Part shown: positions 26,266-35,745 of the stretch, piece by piece | Layout: each line of letters starts with the position of its first letter | Numbering within the stretch: the stretch's first letter is position 1 | From: Henriciella sp045287255 | Lineage (GTDB): Bacteria > Pseudomonadota > Alphaproteobacteria > Caulobacterales > Hyphomonadaceae | Assembly: GCF_045287255.1 (NCBI RefSeq) | Contig: NZ_CP137142.1 | Span: 310,001 to 374,000, forward strand | DNA length: 64,000 nt | Direction: 5' to 3' | Notes under the pieces: model-generated | Told to the model about the DNA's origin: nothing | What the model saw: the letters and a program-made list of their open reading frames with translations, nothing else | The model's database searches: none | Program-made: the position numbers and the translations under genes

Positions 26266-26524
26266 TTGGGTCTCCGGACGCTACTGGGGCAAGCCTGTAT
26301 TCTGCTAGTAACTTACGGGTTAAAACAGGTAAAGACACAGGCTTCTCGTGCTACAGATCAAGCGCATCTGGCAAATTGCTTTCCTGCCAGCTTTCCTCTA
26401 ACCATCCCGCTTCGGTAGATGAAACCGAGTGTTTATGGTTTCTGAAGGTGTCTGATCATGGCCAGCGTATTTGAAGACGTCTTGAGCCTGCAGGCTGTTT
26501 CAGAATAGGGGGCCGTAAGAAAAG

Positions 26525-27301
26525 ATGTTTTCCGACATTATTGCCTCGATTAGGAACCATCAGTACTGGACCTATTCGGTCTGGCTGAAATTTGGTCTGA
26601 CTTATCGCAAGACCTCGCTTGGGCCATTCTGGCTCGTGGTCAGCCCAGCGGTTTTTATCGGGTTCTTGGGGTATCTGTTTTCCTACGTGAACAAGAAGCC
26701 TATTGAGGTATTTATCCCGCATCTTTCGGTTGGGTATATAACCTGGGTTTTCATTTCTGGCATTTTGAATGCGGCGCCGACACTGTTCGTCAGGCGCAGG
26801 TCTGAACTGCTACAGGGGCAGATGCGGCTTACCGACATTGTGTTTTCAGATATCTTCCAGGGTTTGCTGACCTATCTGCATCAAATGCTCGTTGTGGTTG
26901 CCGTGTTTGTCTGGTTCAGCATTTCACTGACACCTGCGGCTATTTTGAGCCTAATCGGGCTAGGGCTGATTATCCTGAACGCAGTCTGGGTCTATCTGGT
27001 TTTGGGAACCTTAGGGGCGCGCTATCGTGATCTGGTTGAAATGCTGACAGCGATTGTGCGGTTAGGGTTCTTTATCACCCCGATCATCTGGATTCCTGAG
27101 AATGGGCAGGGCGGTGTGCTTGGTGCCTTCCTCATTCTAAATCCATTTTATCACTTCCTGGAACTTGTGCGCGCACCATTGCTCGGTCAGCCAATTGCCA
27201 TGATCAACTGGATCGTTGTCATTTCCATCACGCTATTTGGTTTTCTGTTCGCGGAAATCCTGTACCGACGCGTCAGTCGTTTCGTTCCGCTTTGGGTCTA
27301 G
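26525..27301 (+). CDS. ABC transporter permease for polysaccharide export (KpsM/Wzm-like)
   Basis: 258 aa with about six membrane helices (for example LGPFWLVVSPAVFIGFLGYL, MLVVVAVFVWFSISLTPAAI). The N-terminal WLKFGLTYRKTSLGPFWLVV and the late IVRLGFFITPIIWIPENGQG and LNPFYHFLELVRAPLLGQP are signatures of ABC-2 polysaccharide permeases. With the ATPase encoded 10 bp downstream it moves a lipid-linked glycan across the inner membrane. It heads a three-gene plus-strand run (permease, ATPase, GT4). Confidence 0.92.
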   Translation: MFSDIIASIRNHQYWTYSVWLKFGLTYRKTSLGPFWLVVSPAVFIGFLGYLFSYVNKKPIEVFIPHLSVGYITWVFISGILNAAPTLFVRRRSELLQGQMRLTDIVFSDIFQGLLTYLHQMLVVVAVFVWFSISLTPAAILSLIGLGLIILNAVWVYLVLGTLGARYRDLVEMLTAIVRLGFFITPIIWIPENGQGGVLGAFLILNPFYHFLELVRAPLLGQPIAMINWIVVISITLFGFLFAEILYRRVSRFVPLWV

Positions 27302-27311
27302 TGAGGGCATC

Positions 27312-28064
27312 ATGAGTGAGAACCTTATCGACGCCAAGAACCTCTCCCTGAGTGTCCCTTACTATCAACCCGAAGCACGCAAACTGATGACGATGCCGAG
27401 ACGGCTGCTATCGGATGTTTATTTCCGGCGCGCCCGTCGTTCTGGGCGAACCATTCTGAAGAACCTGACCTTCAGTCTCGCGCCGGGTGAGCGGATTGGC
27501 ATCATTGGCTCAAATGGGGCTGGAAAAAGCTCGCTGCTAAGGGTGCTGGGCGGGGTTTACCCTGTAACGGATGGCGAGTTGACTGTGCGCGGTGAAGCAA
27601 GAGGCCTGTTCAATATCCAGCTCGGTATGAATCTGGAAGGGACCGGAATCGAGAATATTTACCTGCGCGGTTTGCAAATGGGGCTTAATCTCACAGAGAT
27701 TCGCGAGCGGGTTGAAAGTGTGGTGGAGTTTTCTGGTCTTGGCGATGATATCAATGCGCCGATCGGGATTTACTCAACTGGTATGATGCTGCGTTTGGCC
27801 TTCGCGGTTTCGACGATGATTGAGCCGGATATTCTTTTGCTGGATGAGTGGATTGGATCTGGTGACGTGTCCTTCCGTGACAAGACAGAAGAGCGTATGA
27901 ATTCCCTCGTCGACAAAAGCCGCGGTCTGGTCCTTGCGACTCATAATGCCATGCTCATGAAACGCTTATGCTCGCGTGGCATTGTGCTGGATAATGGAAG
28001 CGCTGTTTTTGATGGAGAGATAGAAGCTGCGCTGGAATTCTATACGCGCATGATCAACTCTTAA
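27312..28064 (+). CDS. ABC transporter ATPase for polysaccharide export (KpsT/Wzt-like)
   Basis: 250 aa. Walker A is GIIGSNGAGKSSLLRVLGGV, the signature reads IYSTGMMLRLAFAV (STGM replacing SGG, typical for this subfamily), Walker B is PDILLLDEWIGSGD, and the switch His is in VLATHN. It ends soon after the core domain, so there is no Wzt-type carbohydrate-binding domain; this points to a KpsT-like exporter or one that does not read the glycan end. ATG at 27312, 10 bp after the permease stop. Confidence 0.93.
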   Translation: MSENLIDAKNLSLSVPYYQPEARKLMTMPRRLLSDVYFRRARRSGRTILKNLTFSLAPGERIGIIGSNGAGKSSLLRVLGGVYPVTDGELTVRGEARGLFNIQLGMNLEGTGIENIYLRGLQMGLNLTEIRERVESVVEFSGLGDDINAPIGIYSTGMMLRLAFAVSTMIEPDILLLDEWIGSGDVSFRDKTEERMNSLVDKSRGLVLATHNAMLMKRLCSRGIVLDNGSAVFDGEIEAALEFYTRMINS

Positions 28065-28170
28065 TGGCAGCTTCCTGCATATTAGTCATGTCTGTGGTTG
28101 TTTGCACCGATAGTAACTGGTTTCTAAGCGCGGAAAAGCTGGTGCGTTCGTGGATGGAGTTTTTGACGCA

Positions 28171-29301
28171 ATGAATATCAAAACGGTTGTCATCGATGAT
28201 GGGGATAGACGTATAACCGAAACCGGCTATGGCGCGCTCACCAGAGAGATTATTCTATCCTTGTGGCAATATAGTCCTTTCGACATCTATTTTACGCCAC
28301 AAGAAACATACGAAACTTACCCCGACGATCTTCGGAATATCGATATTCTAAAAACCATCCCGGAAATGGAGGCAGAAGAAGCGGATCTAGTGTTTCGGGT
28401 CGGTGTCCCCGGCTCACCCTTTAAGTACACAAAGCCATGTTTATTCTATACCCAGAACGCACTTGGAGACATTCCGGAAAAGTGGCGCAGATTCATGCGA
28501 CGCGCCGGTGGCATTATCGTACCGGGGGAGTTCGACAAGGTCGTATTTGATCGCTATTTTCCGCTTGTCTACACATGTCCTCAAGGCGTCGATATTGATG
28601 CTTTTAAGCCGAAGAATGAGTGGCGATCTGAGGGCTCAGAGGATTTCAGTTTTCTTTTCGTTGGATCATACTCATATCGAAAAGGCGCCGACTTATTGCC
28701 GAAAGTCTTCAAGCGAGCCTTTTCCGATGGCGCACCTGTTCATCTTCACCTGCAATGCTTCTCTGGTCTAGAGAAGACGCGAATAACGGATTTTTTCAAT
28801 TCGTTTCGGTACTTGCCAAATAACATTGGAGTATCTGGGTTTTCTGGGCATAGATCCATTCAGTGGATGAATCGCATTTACAACCAACATGACGCAATAC
28901 TGACTTTTTCCAGAGGCGAGGGGTGGTGTATGCCCCTGCATGAGGCGCTTTTGTGTGAAAAGCCGGTTATTGCGCCGAACTCAACAGCGATGGGGGAGTA
29001 CTTACCAAACAGCGGTGTTGAGAAGATTGCCGTACATGAAAAACGGATCGAAGATATTACTGGCGAGTTCGCATCTTCAGTTACCAACACATACAGCACA
29101 CCAGATAATATCCTTTGGGAAATCGATATCGATGATGCGGTGCGAAAGGTCCGCCGGGTTTATGACCATCAAGAAGAATATAAATCGGCGGCCAAGAAGG
29201 GTGCCAAATTCATTCGTGAGACGTATAATCGCAAGAATATGGCAAAGCGCCTAACTGAGATCATCCATGATTTTGAGAAACGCCAGCTCTCCAATGCCTA
29301 A
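28171..29301 (+). CDS. glycosyltransferase family 4 (GT-B)
   Basis: 376 aa. The N-terminal half has TGYGALTREIILSL and FRVGVPGSPF; the C-terminal half has SFLFVGSYSYRKGADLLPKV (donor-binding start), FSRGEGWCMPLHEALLCEKP, the E-x7-E nucleotide-sugar motif, and VIAPNSTAMGEYL. Cytoplasmic retaining transferase, donor unknown. ATG at 28171 preferred (GGAG twelve bases upstream); GTG at 28150 is in frame. Its last codons overlap the start of the pseudopilin gene gspH. Confidence 0.85.
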   Translation: MNIKTVVIDDGDRRITETGYGALTREIILSLWQYSPFDIYFTPQETYETYPDDLRNIDILKTIPEMEAEEADLVFRVGVPGSPFKYTKPCLFYTQNALGDIPEKWRRFMRRAGGIIVPGEFDKVVFDRYFPLVYTCPQGVDIDAFKPKNEWRSEGSEDFSFLFVGSYSYRKGADLLPKVFKRAFSDGAPVHLHLQCFSGLEKTRITDFFNSFRYLPNNIGVSGFSGHRSIQWMNRIYNQHDAILTFSRGEGWCMPLHEALLCEKPVIAPNSTAMGEYLPNSGVEKIAVHEKRIEDITGEFASSVTNTYSTPDNILWEIDIDDAVRKVRRVYDHQEEYKSAAKKGAKFIRETYNRKNMAKRLTEIIHDFEKRQLSNA

Positions 29302-29692
29302 CGCGCCACAGACAGGTAGAAGCGCGGGTTTCTCATTACTGGAGGTAACAGTTGCGCTTTTCCTGCTTGGTTTGATGCTGACCCTTGTTGCTCAATCAGG
29401 TGTTCGCATGGTTGAGCGCTGGCAGATGAGTTCAACAGAACGCGATATCCGAAACCAGATTAACAGCCTGCCCTTGCAAGCCTATGCATCACGACAGAAC
29501 CTGATTATCGGTGCCGATAATCAGGAATTGCTTGATCTCGAAACAGACTGGCAAGTGAGTGTTGGGGAGCCAATCTTATTTAGCCAAACCGGGATGTGCA
29601 GTTCTGGAGAATTGGTCATCGGCGCGCCGCGTGGTCGAACATGGACCTACACGATCAGCCCGCCTGATTGCCGATTAGAACCGATTTCCTGA
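29294..29692 (+). CDS. gspH: type II secretion minor pseudopilin GspH-like
   Basis: 132 aa. Prepilin signature SAG/FSLLEVTVALFLLGLML with a 12-residue leader, Glu at +5 and a hydrophobic helix, then a short globular domain ending in two Cys (QTGMCSSGELVIG, SPPDCRLEP) that could pair. Length and the helix fit GspH; it could also be another minor pseudopilin. ATG at 29294 overlaps the GT4 stop by 8 bp; ATG at 29267 is also in frame and would lengthen the leader to 21. It is isolated from the other pseudopilin genes. Confidence 0.75.
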   Translation: MPNAPQTGRSAGFSLLEVTVALFLLGLMLTLVAQSGVRMVERWQMSSTERDIRNQINSLPLQAYASRQNLIIGADNQELLDLETDWQVSVGEPILFSQTGMCSSGELVIGAPRGRTWTYTISPPDCRLEPIS

Positions 29693-29712
29693 AGTCAGAG
29701 AATAGCAAAGAG

Positions 29713-31452
29713 CTAGTCTGCCATTTCGACTTCTCGATTGCCAACGACACGAATGACTTCATCAAGTGATGTCAGGCCTCGGCGAGCTTTGAGCAGACCA
29801 TCTTCTTGCAAGGTTAAGAAGCCTTGGCGTCTTGCGGCGGCTGAAATCTCAGACATTTTACCCGATGTTGCAATCACTTGCTGTAAATCAGGATCGATAA
29901 GCGCAGCTTCGTAAAGGCCAAGGCGCCCGACATAGCCAAGATGATTACAGTCCTCACAGCCTACAGCTTTTTTCCAGTTTGCAGGCTCTGTGCCTATTGT
30001 ACCGAGATCAGCGCCATCATTGCGCACCTGTTGCAGCATGCGCTCACCAAGTTCCCCGTCTTCCGGGACAGAACATGATGGGCATAACCGTCTGACCAGA
30101 CGCTGGGCTGCGAGTGCGCGGACCGAAGATGCAATCAAGAATGGCTCCAGACCGAGGTCGAGCAAACGTTCAATGGCACCAAGTGCAGAATTGGTGTGCA
30201 GGGTTGAAAGAACAAGGTGACCGGTCAAGGCGGCTCTTGCCGCAATCGATGCCGTTTCACCATCGCGAATCTCCCCGACCATGACAATGTCCGGGTCATG
30301 TCGAAGGATCGCGCGCAACCCGCGAGCAAACGTATAGCCAATATCCGCTCGAATCTGCACTTGCGTGATGGCGGGCATGTCATACTCGACAGGGTCTTCG
30401 ACTGTGATGATCTTCTTTAGGCCATCATTCAGCTCTTCGAGCGTTCGATAAAGCGTTGTGGATTTACCCGACCCGGTTGGGCCGGTGACCAGAATGACGC
30501 CATTCTGGTAATTGCGTGCGGTCTCCATGACACGGGCGGGCTGCCCTTCCAGGCCCAAGCCCACAAGGCTCGGCAAAGTCTTTTCTTTACGCAGCAGTCG
30601 CAAGACGAGGCTTTCGCCCCATGTGCCCGGCAAGGATGAAACCCGCAGGTCCAGCATTTCACCACCAAGGCGAACCGACTGGCGACCATCTTGAGGTAGA
30701 CGTTGTTCAGCAATGTCCATACCCGATAAGAGTTTGATCCGGCTGGAAATAGCATTGAACTTTGCTCGCGGATGGGTGGATTGGGTTTGCAAAATACCAT
30801 CAACGCGCAGTCTGACCTCAAAGGCATGCTCATAGGGCTCAATGTGAATATCAGAGGCATTACGCTTCAGGGAAGCCTCAAATAGTCGGTTAACAAAGTC
30901 GATGACAGGCGCTTCCTGAGCCATTTCCTTGAGGCGCTGCATGCTGACATCATCAGTGCCGTCATCCAGGCTAAGCTCATTGCCGATCAAGGCATGAAGC
31001 TGTTCCAACTGGACGCGCGTGCAGATGCGAAAATCAAGTTTGCATGGTTGGTCTAGCTGTAGCAGCGCGGCTTCAACCCCTTCACGCAATTCAAGACTTA
31101 AAGGGTGCAGGCTAGCGACACTAACCCGAAGCTGTGCATGCTCATGCTTGTTATCCGCAAACCAGATAGCGGCATCCACGGCTTTGAGCCAACGGGATGA
31201 CAGCCGCAATTGATCAAGAGCTGTCAGAACATCGTCTGTATCTTCTGGTAGATCTGAAGCTGTTAGCTTTTCAACCTGCATCTGCTCGGCAAGCACATCA
31301 ACAAGATCATCTTCAGAAATCGCTCCGATCTTGATAAGCGTTTCGCCAATATAGCCACCGATTTCAGCCTGAGCTGAGACAGCCTGAGCAATATCTTTCG
31401 CTTCGACGAGGCCGCGGCTGACCAGCAGATCCCCAATACGCTGTTTTATCAT
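29713..31452 (-). CDS. gspE: type II secretion ATPase GspE
   Basis: 579 aa. The N1 domain (IGDLLVSRGLVEAKDIAQAV) is typical of GspE/PilB. The ATPase core shows GPTGSGKSTTLYRTLEEL (Walker A), the Asp box ITVEDPVEYDMPAITQVQI, Walker B DPDIVMVGEIRDGETA and the His box GHLVLSTLHTN. A tetracysteine zinc finger is present (CPSC ... CEDC). It powers pseudopilus assembly at the cytoplasmic face. It diverges from gspF-G-D across a 96-bp region, and converges on gspH. Confidence 0.96.
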   Translation of the reverse strand: MIKQRIGDLLVSRGLVEAKDIAQAVSAQAEIGGYIGETLIKIGAISEDDLVDVLAEQMQVEKLTASDLPEDTDDVLTALDQLRLSSRWLKAVDAAIWFADNKHEHAQLRVSVASLHPLSLELREGVEAALLQLDQPCKLDFRICTRVQLEQLHALIGNELSLDDGTDDVSMQRLKEMAQEAPVIDFVNRLFEASLKRNASDIHIEPYEHAFEVRLRVDGILQTQSTHPRAKFNAISSRIKLLSGMDIAEQRLPQDGRQSVRLGGEMLDLRVSSLPGTWGESLVLRLLRKEKTLPSLVGLGLEGQPARVMETARNYQNGVILVTGPTGSGKSTTLYRTLEELNDGLKKIITVEDPVEYDMPAITQVQIRADIGYTFARGLRAILRHDPDIVMVGEIRDGETASIAARAALTGHLVLSTLHTNSALGAIERLLDLGLEPFLIASSVRALAAQRLVRRLCPSCSVPEDGELGERMLQQVRNDGADLGTIGTEPANWKKAVGCEDCNHLGYVGRLGLYEAALIDPDLQQVIATSGKMSEISAAARRQGFLTLQEDGLLKARRGLTSLDEVIRVVGNREVEMAD

Positions 31453-31548
31453 TTCGATGGCGGTGTTTCTTATTGTTGTTTCGCTTGTTGTGGGTTGAGT
31501 ATGTGCCTAAACTTGGTTGGTAACAATGCCAAAAGGATGTTCAGGCTC

Positions 31549-32745
31549 ATGCCACAATTCTCATATACTGCCATTGATGCTGACGGGGAAGATGTACAAG
31601 GGCAATTAGAGGCCAGAGATTCGGCCACAGCATTCAGCACACTACAGTCGCGCGGCTTGCATCCGTTGACCGTTCAAAAGAAGCGTGAAGGTGGCCGCGT
31701 TGCGCGTTTCAGACCGGTCCGACGAAAAGACGAAGCGATTATGATCCGTCAGTTGGCTGTTCTGGTTTCGGCGGGTGTGAAGCTGGGCGATGCGATGAAT
31801 AGCCTGGCCAAAAGTGCGGCCCATCCTGAACTTGCTGAACGCGCCTCACGCGTGCGGGCAAGGTTGCGGTCGGGTGAGCGCTTTTCTGAGTCATTGCAGG
31901 AAGAGTTTCCACAATTGCCAGCCTATGTGCCCCAGATGGCAGAGCTCGGCGAGACAACGGGGCAGCTTGGACCAGCTCTAATCGAGGCGGCTGACCAGTT
32001 TGATTACGAGCAGAAAATTGCCAGTGATGTCCGCTCTGCGCTCGCCTATCCATCCTTTCTGGTTTTTTCTGGAACGGCGATTGTTTCGCTCATGTTTTTA
32101 TTCGTAGTTCCGAGGTTCGCTGAATTGCTATCGCAGTCTGAGGCGTCAATTCCACCTCTGTCGCGTGCGATTATCGGATTTTCGCTTTGGTTCTCGGAAA
32201 ACTGGCTGCTTGCGATTGGGATTGTTATTGCCGTGATTGTCTTGTCGGTTCTGGCCGTGCGTCAAATGCAGGGTGGCATGGCCGCGATTGGTGAGCGGTT
32301 ATGGATGATTAAAAAATATCAATCTGTTTCGATTCTGGCCCGCTGGTGCCGCACCTTGGGTGGGGCCCTAACGCATGGCGCTAACATTCTGCCGGCCATG
32401 GAATTAGCCGAGAAAGGTGTGAGTGCCCCACGGTTAAAGGCGGGCTTATCGAAGGCGCGACAGTCGGTTCGCGCCGGTGACAGTCTGGACCAGGCAATCG
32501 TTCGAAATGTTCAGGATTTTGATGCTGTTGCTCTTGATATGATCCGGACTGGGCGTGCTTCCGGCAAGCTTCCTGAAATGTTGCTATTTGCGGCTAGTAT
32601 ATATAGTAGAGAGACAGAAGAACGAACCAAGAAGCTTATGGCTCTCGTTGAGCCTCTGGCTATTGTAACAATATCGTTGATTGTCGGAACGATCGTGATC
32701 AGTATCGTTCTTGCTATGACGAGCCTTTATGAGATTTCGCCATGA
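31549..32745 (+). CDS. gspF: type II secretion inner-membrane platform protein GspF
   Basis: 398 aa. Opens PQFSYTAIDADGEDVQGQLE, the GspF signature; two cytoplasmic helical domains, each beginning with a conserved RQLAVLVSAGVKLGDAMNSL or WCRTLGGALTHGANILPAME, and three membrane helices including PSFLVFSGTAIVSLMFLFVV and VEPLAIVTISLIVGTIVISI. ATG at 31549 preferred; in-frame starts at 31495 and 31537 add non-conserved residues. Its end overlaps gspG by 4 bp. Confidence 0.95.
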   Translation: MPQFSYTAIDADGEDVQGQLEARDSATAFSTLQSRGLHPLTVQKKREGGRVARFRPVRRKDEAIMIRQLAVLVSAGVKLGDAMNSLAKSAAHPELAERASRVRARLRSGERFSESLQEEFPQLPAYVPQMAELGETTGQLGPALIEAADQFDYEQKIASDVRSALAYPSFLVFSGTAIVSLMFLFVVPRFAELLSQSEASIPPLSRAIIGFSLWFSENWLLAIGIVIAVIVLSVLAVRQMQGGMAAIGERLWMIKKYQSVSILARWCRTLGGALTHGANILPAMELAEKGVSAPRLKAGLSKARQSVRAGDSLDQAIVRNVQDFDAVALDMIRTGRASGKLPEMLLFAASIYSRETEERTKKLMALVEPLAIVTISLIVGTIVISIVLAMTSLYEISP

Positions 32746-33275
32746 CCGTTGAGCATCGCCAAATTAGACAAGCAGCTGAAACAGAGGCAAGTGTCAGCTT
32801 GGAAAAGCGCATCATTGAAGAGTCCAAGCGGCGTAGTGCAGAGCACGGTTTCTCTCTTTTGGAGATATTGGTTGTGCTGGCCATTATGGGGCTGATTGCA
32901 GCATTCGTAGGGCCGCGATTGTTCAATCAGATTGATAAATCAAAACAGACTGTCGCTGAGACACAGGCGCGTGCTCTTACCACGGCTTTAGAGACCATGC
33001 GTCTCGATATTGGTCGCTATCCAACCTTGGATGAGGGGCTTGCTTTACTGGTTGAGCGCCCAGCTGATCCTCAAACGGCTAATCAGTGGTATGGTCCATA
33101 TATGGATGATGGCGTACCGGAAGACCCATGGGGCAATGCCTATAGCTATCGCCCCCCTTTGCGTGATGCGTCCGGATTTGAACAAAAGCCTTTTGTTTAT
33201 ACGCTCGGCGCTGACCAACAGCCGGGGGGAGCAGGACTCGACCGTGATCTCGGACGCTTACCAGACAATTTGTAG
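32742..33275 (+). CDS. gspG: type II secretion major pseudopilin GspG with long leader
   Basis: 177 aa. Cleavage motif AEHG/FSLLEILVVLAIMG, then the GspG hallmarks TALETMRLDIGRYPTLDEGL, QWYGPYMDDGVPEDPWGNAY (PWG-x-Y and Ca-binding loop) and FVYTLGADQQPGG. The leader before the cleaved Gly is about 36 residues and charged, far longer than the usual 6-10; no internal ATG offers a shorter one. Overlaps gspF by ATGA. Confidence 0.94.
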   Translation: MTVEHRQIRQAAETEASVSLEKRIIEESKRRSAEHGFSLLEILVVLAIMGLIAAFVGPRLFNQIDKSKQTVAETQARALTTALETMRLDIGRYPTLDEGLALLVERPADPQTANQWYGPYMDDGVPEDPWGNAYSYRPPLRDASGFEQKPFVYTLGADQQPGGAGLDRDLGRLPDNL

Positions 33276-33364
33276 GCGCATGTGCAGTGTTAACATAAAC
33301 GTCCTTGCAATTACCCGAGTGGTGACAGAAGGTCAGATCAATCAGTTTAGTAAAGATTTCTAAG

Positions 33365-35734
33365 ATGCGTTTATCTGCCTGCCTTCGTCGACAGCGTCTT
33401 TGGTTGTGTTTGGCTGCTGTAACTATTGTTACAAGCTGCGGTTCTACGGATTTGCGCCATTCCAATCCGCTGGGAAATGACAATGGTGTGGTTGAACTGG
33501 AAAGAAGTAAGGATAACGCTCAAGCTGGGCCGATTAGTCTTGGCGAAGGTGGCGCTGTCGCATCAAATCCGGACTCACCCGAAGAGACTTTCGATGTTCC
33601 TACTCTGGCGCAGATTCCTGACCTTGAGGGTGGGTTTGATCCACAAGCCGCGCCGAAATCACCTGTAAGCATAATTGATGCTTCCGTGCGTGAGCTGCCT
33701 TTGCCCGATTTTATCGATTCAGTTTTCGGGAACATGCTGCAGGTGCCTTATTTTACCGGACCTGGTGTCGCTCAACGCGCAGATGTTATCGTAAAGCTCC
33801 GAACATCTGGAGATCTTGCTGCAGATGATTTCCTGGAACTCGTCACAGATGCCTTGAAAGAGTATGGTGTCGCAGTCGTTCCTGAAGATGGCGTCTATAA
33901 GTTGGTTGAGGATGAGACACTACGGTCTCGCATGCCGCGCTTTATTCGCTCCCGAGCGGTTTCCGACACCCCGAGTGAGCTGCGCCCTCTGGTTATGTTC
34001 ATTGAACTGGATGCCATGTCGGCAGCCGATATGGCCAGTATTCTGCGGCAGGCTTTCCCGGACGCGAAACGATTGAAGATTGAGCCTAATCAGCGGATCA
34101 ATGTTCTCGTCCTGACAGGGTTGCCTCAGGATGTTGAGGCTGCCATCAGTATTATCGAGCAGATGGATGAGCTTGCCTATGCTGGGACAGACCTTGTTCG
34201 CTATTCACCTAAATACGTTATTGCGGGCGATTTGGCCTCGCAACTATCTTCCATGTTGGCGGTTGAAGGCTGGCAGGCTTCATCAAACCCGAGTGTTCAG
34301 CGAACAGTTGTGGCGATCCCTGTCGAGTTCACCAATGATCTGTTTGTTTTTTCCAAAAGCCCTGCTGCCCTTGCGCGTACACGGTTCTGGCTGAACCAGC
34401 TTGATCGCCCGGCTAAAACCGGTGATGTGCCGCAGCTTTTTGTCTATGCGGTTCAGAATGTTGATGCCACTCTGCTATCAGAAACAGTCAATCGTGTTCT
34501 ATCTGGTGGCGGGGGGGATCCTTACGGCACCCCTGCTGGAGCAACACAGGCAGGTTTATCTGGTTCTGCTGGTATTCCTCCTCAGTCAGGTGGTTTCGGC
34601 AACTCGGCTGGCGGTGTTGTCGTTGATCCGATCTCTAATCGTCTGATTTTTTCTGGTACCGCGGCTGACTATGAGCGGCTTCTTCCGCTTTTACAGCAGC
34701 TTGACCGCCCGCCTGGCGAGGTTTTGATTTCTGTGATGATTGCAGAGGTCAGCCTGACAGATGAGACGCGCTATGGATTTGAGTTCTTTATTGATTCCAT
34801 CGGTAATGATGATGTGACCATTTCTGGTGGCACCTCCAATCTGGCGGGTTCCGATGGCTTGGCTATTGGTATCCTATCCGGCAATGTCGAAATCGCGTTG
34901 AACGCCTTTGCGCGAAATAATCAGGTTAATGTCCTGTCGCGGCCAAAGCTTGTTGCGCGTTCGGGAAGCGCAGCTCAATTGCAGGTTGGTACAGATGTGC
35001 CGGTCATTACATCGCAGCGTGCGGCGGGTGCCCAAGATGGCGATGGTGTCACGGATGTCCTGCAGTCAGTTGAGTACCGTAAAACAGGTGTTCTGCTTTC
35101 AATTGAGCCCATCGTATTCAGCGATAACCGTGTGGACCTGACGATTTCGCAGGAAGTCTCAACGGTTATTCCTGATGCTGGCTCACAGATTGCCAGTCCG
35201 ACGATTTCAAATCGTAACCTACAGACCCAGCTCTCTATTCAGGATGGGGAGACGGTCGTTCTTGGTGGTTTGATGCAAACCACGTCTACAGATGCAGAGC
35301 GCGGCGTGCCGCTTCTGAAGGATATCCCGATTGCGGGCAATCTCTTCCGGAATAATTCTATTTCTCAAGAGAAGACCGAGTTATTAGTTCTGATTACGGC
35401 CTATATTCTCAATGACGGAGAAGATAAGGCGATGCTCGTCAATCAACTGATGGAGGAGTTGCAGAACTCAACGCTTTCGTCGGAGAATATGCAGACCCTG
35501 TTGCGCCCTCGGCGTGACCAGGACCCGGCTGAATTGCCTGGCTATGGTCTGAACTATGACAATCTTGACTTTAGCGAGATTGATAGCTTGCTCGAACAGC
35601 CGCTCGCTTTGGCAGAGCCGACACCACCTGTTGAGGAAGATGTGGTCGAGAGTACAGAAGATGCGCAGGGTGGTATGCCAACAGATACGCCTGAAACCAC
35701 CGAACTGGCTGAACTCGTTGATTCGGGCGAGTAA
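33365..35734 (+). CDS. gspD: type II secretion secretin GspD (lipoprotein)
   Basis: 789 aa. Signal peptide ending in a lipobox (VTIVTSCGS), so it may self-anchor to the outer membrane without a separate pilotin. An extra N-terminal acidic linker precedes N0/N1-N3 domains (IELDAMSAADMASILRQAFP, NVLVLTGLPQDVEAAISIIE). The secretin core has VNVLSRPKLVARSGSAAQLQ, VGTDVPVIT, GVLLSIEPIVFSDNRVDLTI and QDGETVVLGGLMQTTSTDAE. The C-terminal tail (about 700-789) is acidic and Pro-rich. Forms the outer-membrane pore. Confidence 0.96.
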   Translation: MRLSACLRRQRLWLCLAAVTIVTSCGSTDLRHSNPLGNDNGVVELERSKDNAQAGPISLGEGGAVASNPDSPEETFDVPTLAQIPDLEGGFDPQAAPKSPVSIIDASVRELPLPDFIDSVFGNMLQVPYFTGPGVAQRADVIVKLRTSGDLAADDFLELVTDALKEYGVAVVPEDGVYKLVEDETLRSRMPRFIRSRAVSDTPSELRPLVMFIELDAMSAADMASILRQAFPDAKRLKIEPNQRINVLVLTGLPQDVEAAISIIEQMDELAYAGTDLVRYSPKYVIAGDLASQLSSMLAVEGWQASSNPSVQRTVVAIPVEFTNDLFVFSKSPAALARTRFWLNQLDRPAKTGDVPQLFVYAVQNVDATLLSETVNRVLSGGGGDPYGTPAGATQAGLSGSAGIPPQSGGFGNSAGGVVVDPISNRLIFSGTAADYERLLPLLQQLDRPPGEVLISVMIAEVSLTDETRYGFEFFIDSIGNDDVTISGGTSNLAGSDGLAIGILSGNVEIALNAFARNNQVNVLSRPKLVARSGSAAQLQVGTDVPVITSQRAAGAQDGDGVTDVLQSVEYRKTGVLLSIEPIVFSDNRVDLTISQEVSTVIPDAGSQIASPTISNRNLQTQLSIQDGETVVLGGLMQTTSTDAERGVPLLKDIPIAGNLFRNNSISQEKTELLVLITAYILNDGEDKAMLVNQLMEELQNSTLSSENMQTLLRPRRDQDPAELPGYGLNYDNLDFSEIDSLLEQPLALAEPTPPVEEDVVESTEDAQGGMPTDTPETTELAELVDSGE

Positions 35735-35745
35735 GCGGGCTGGTC

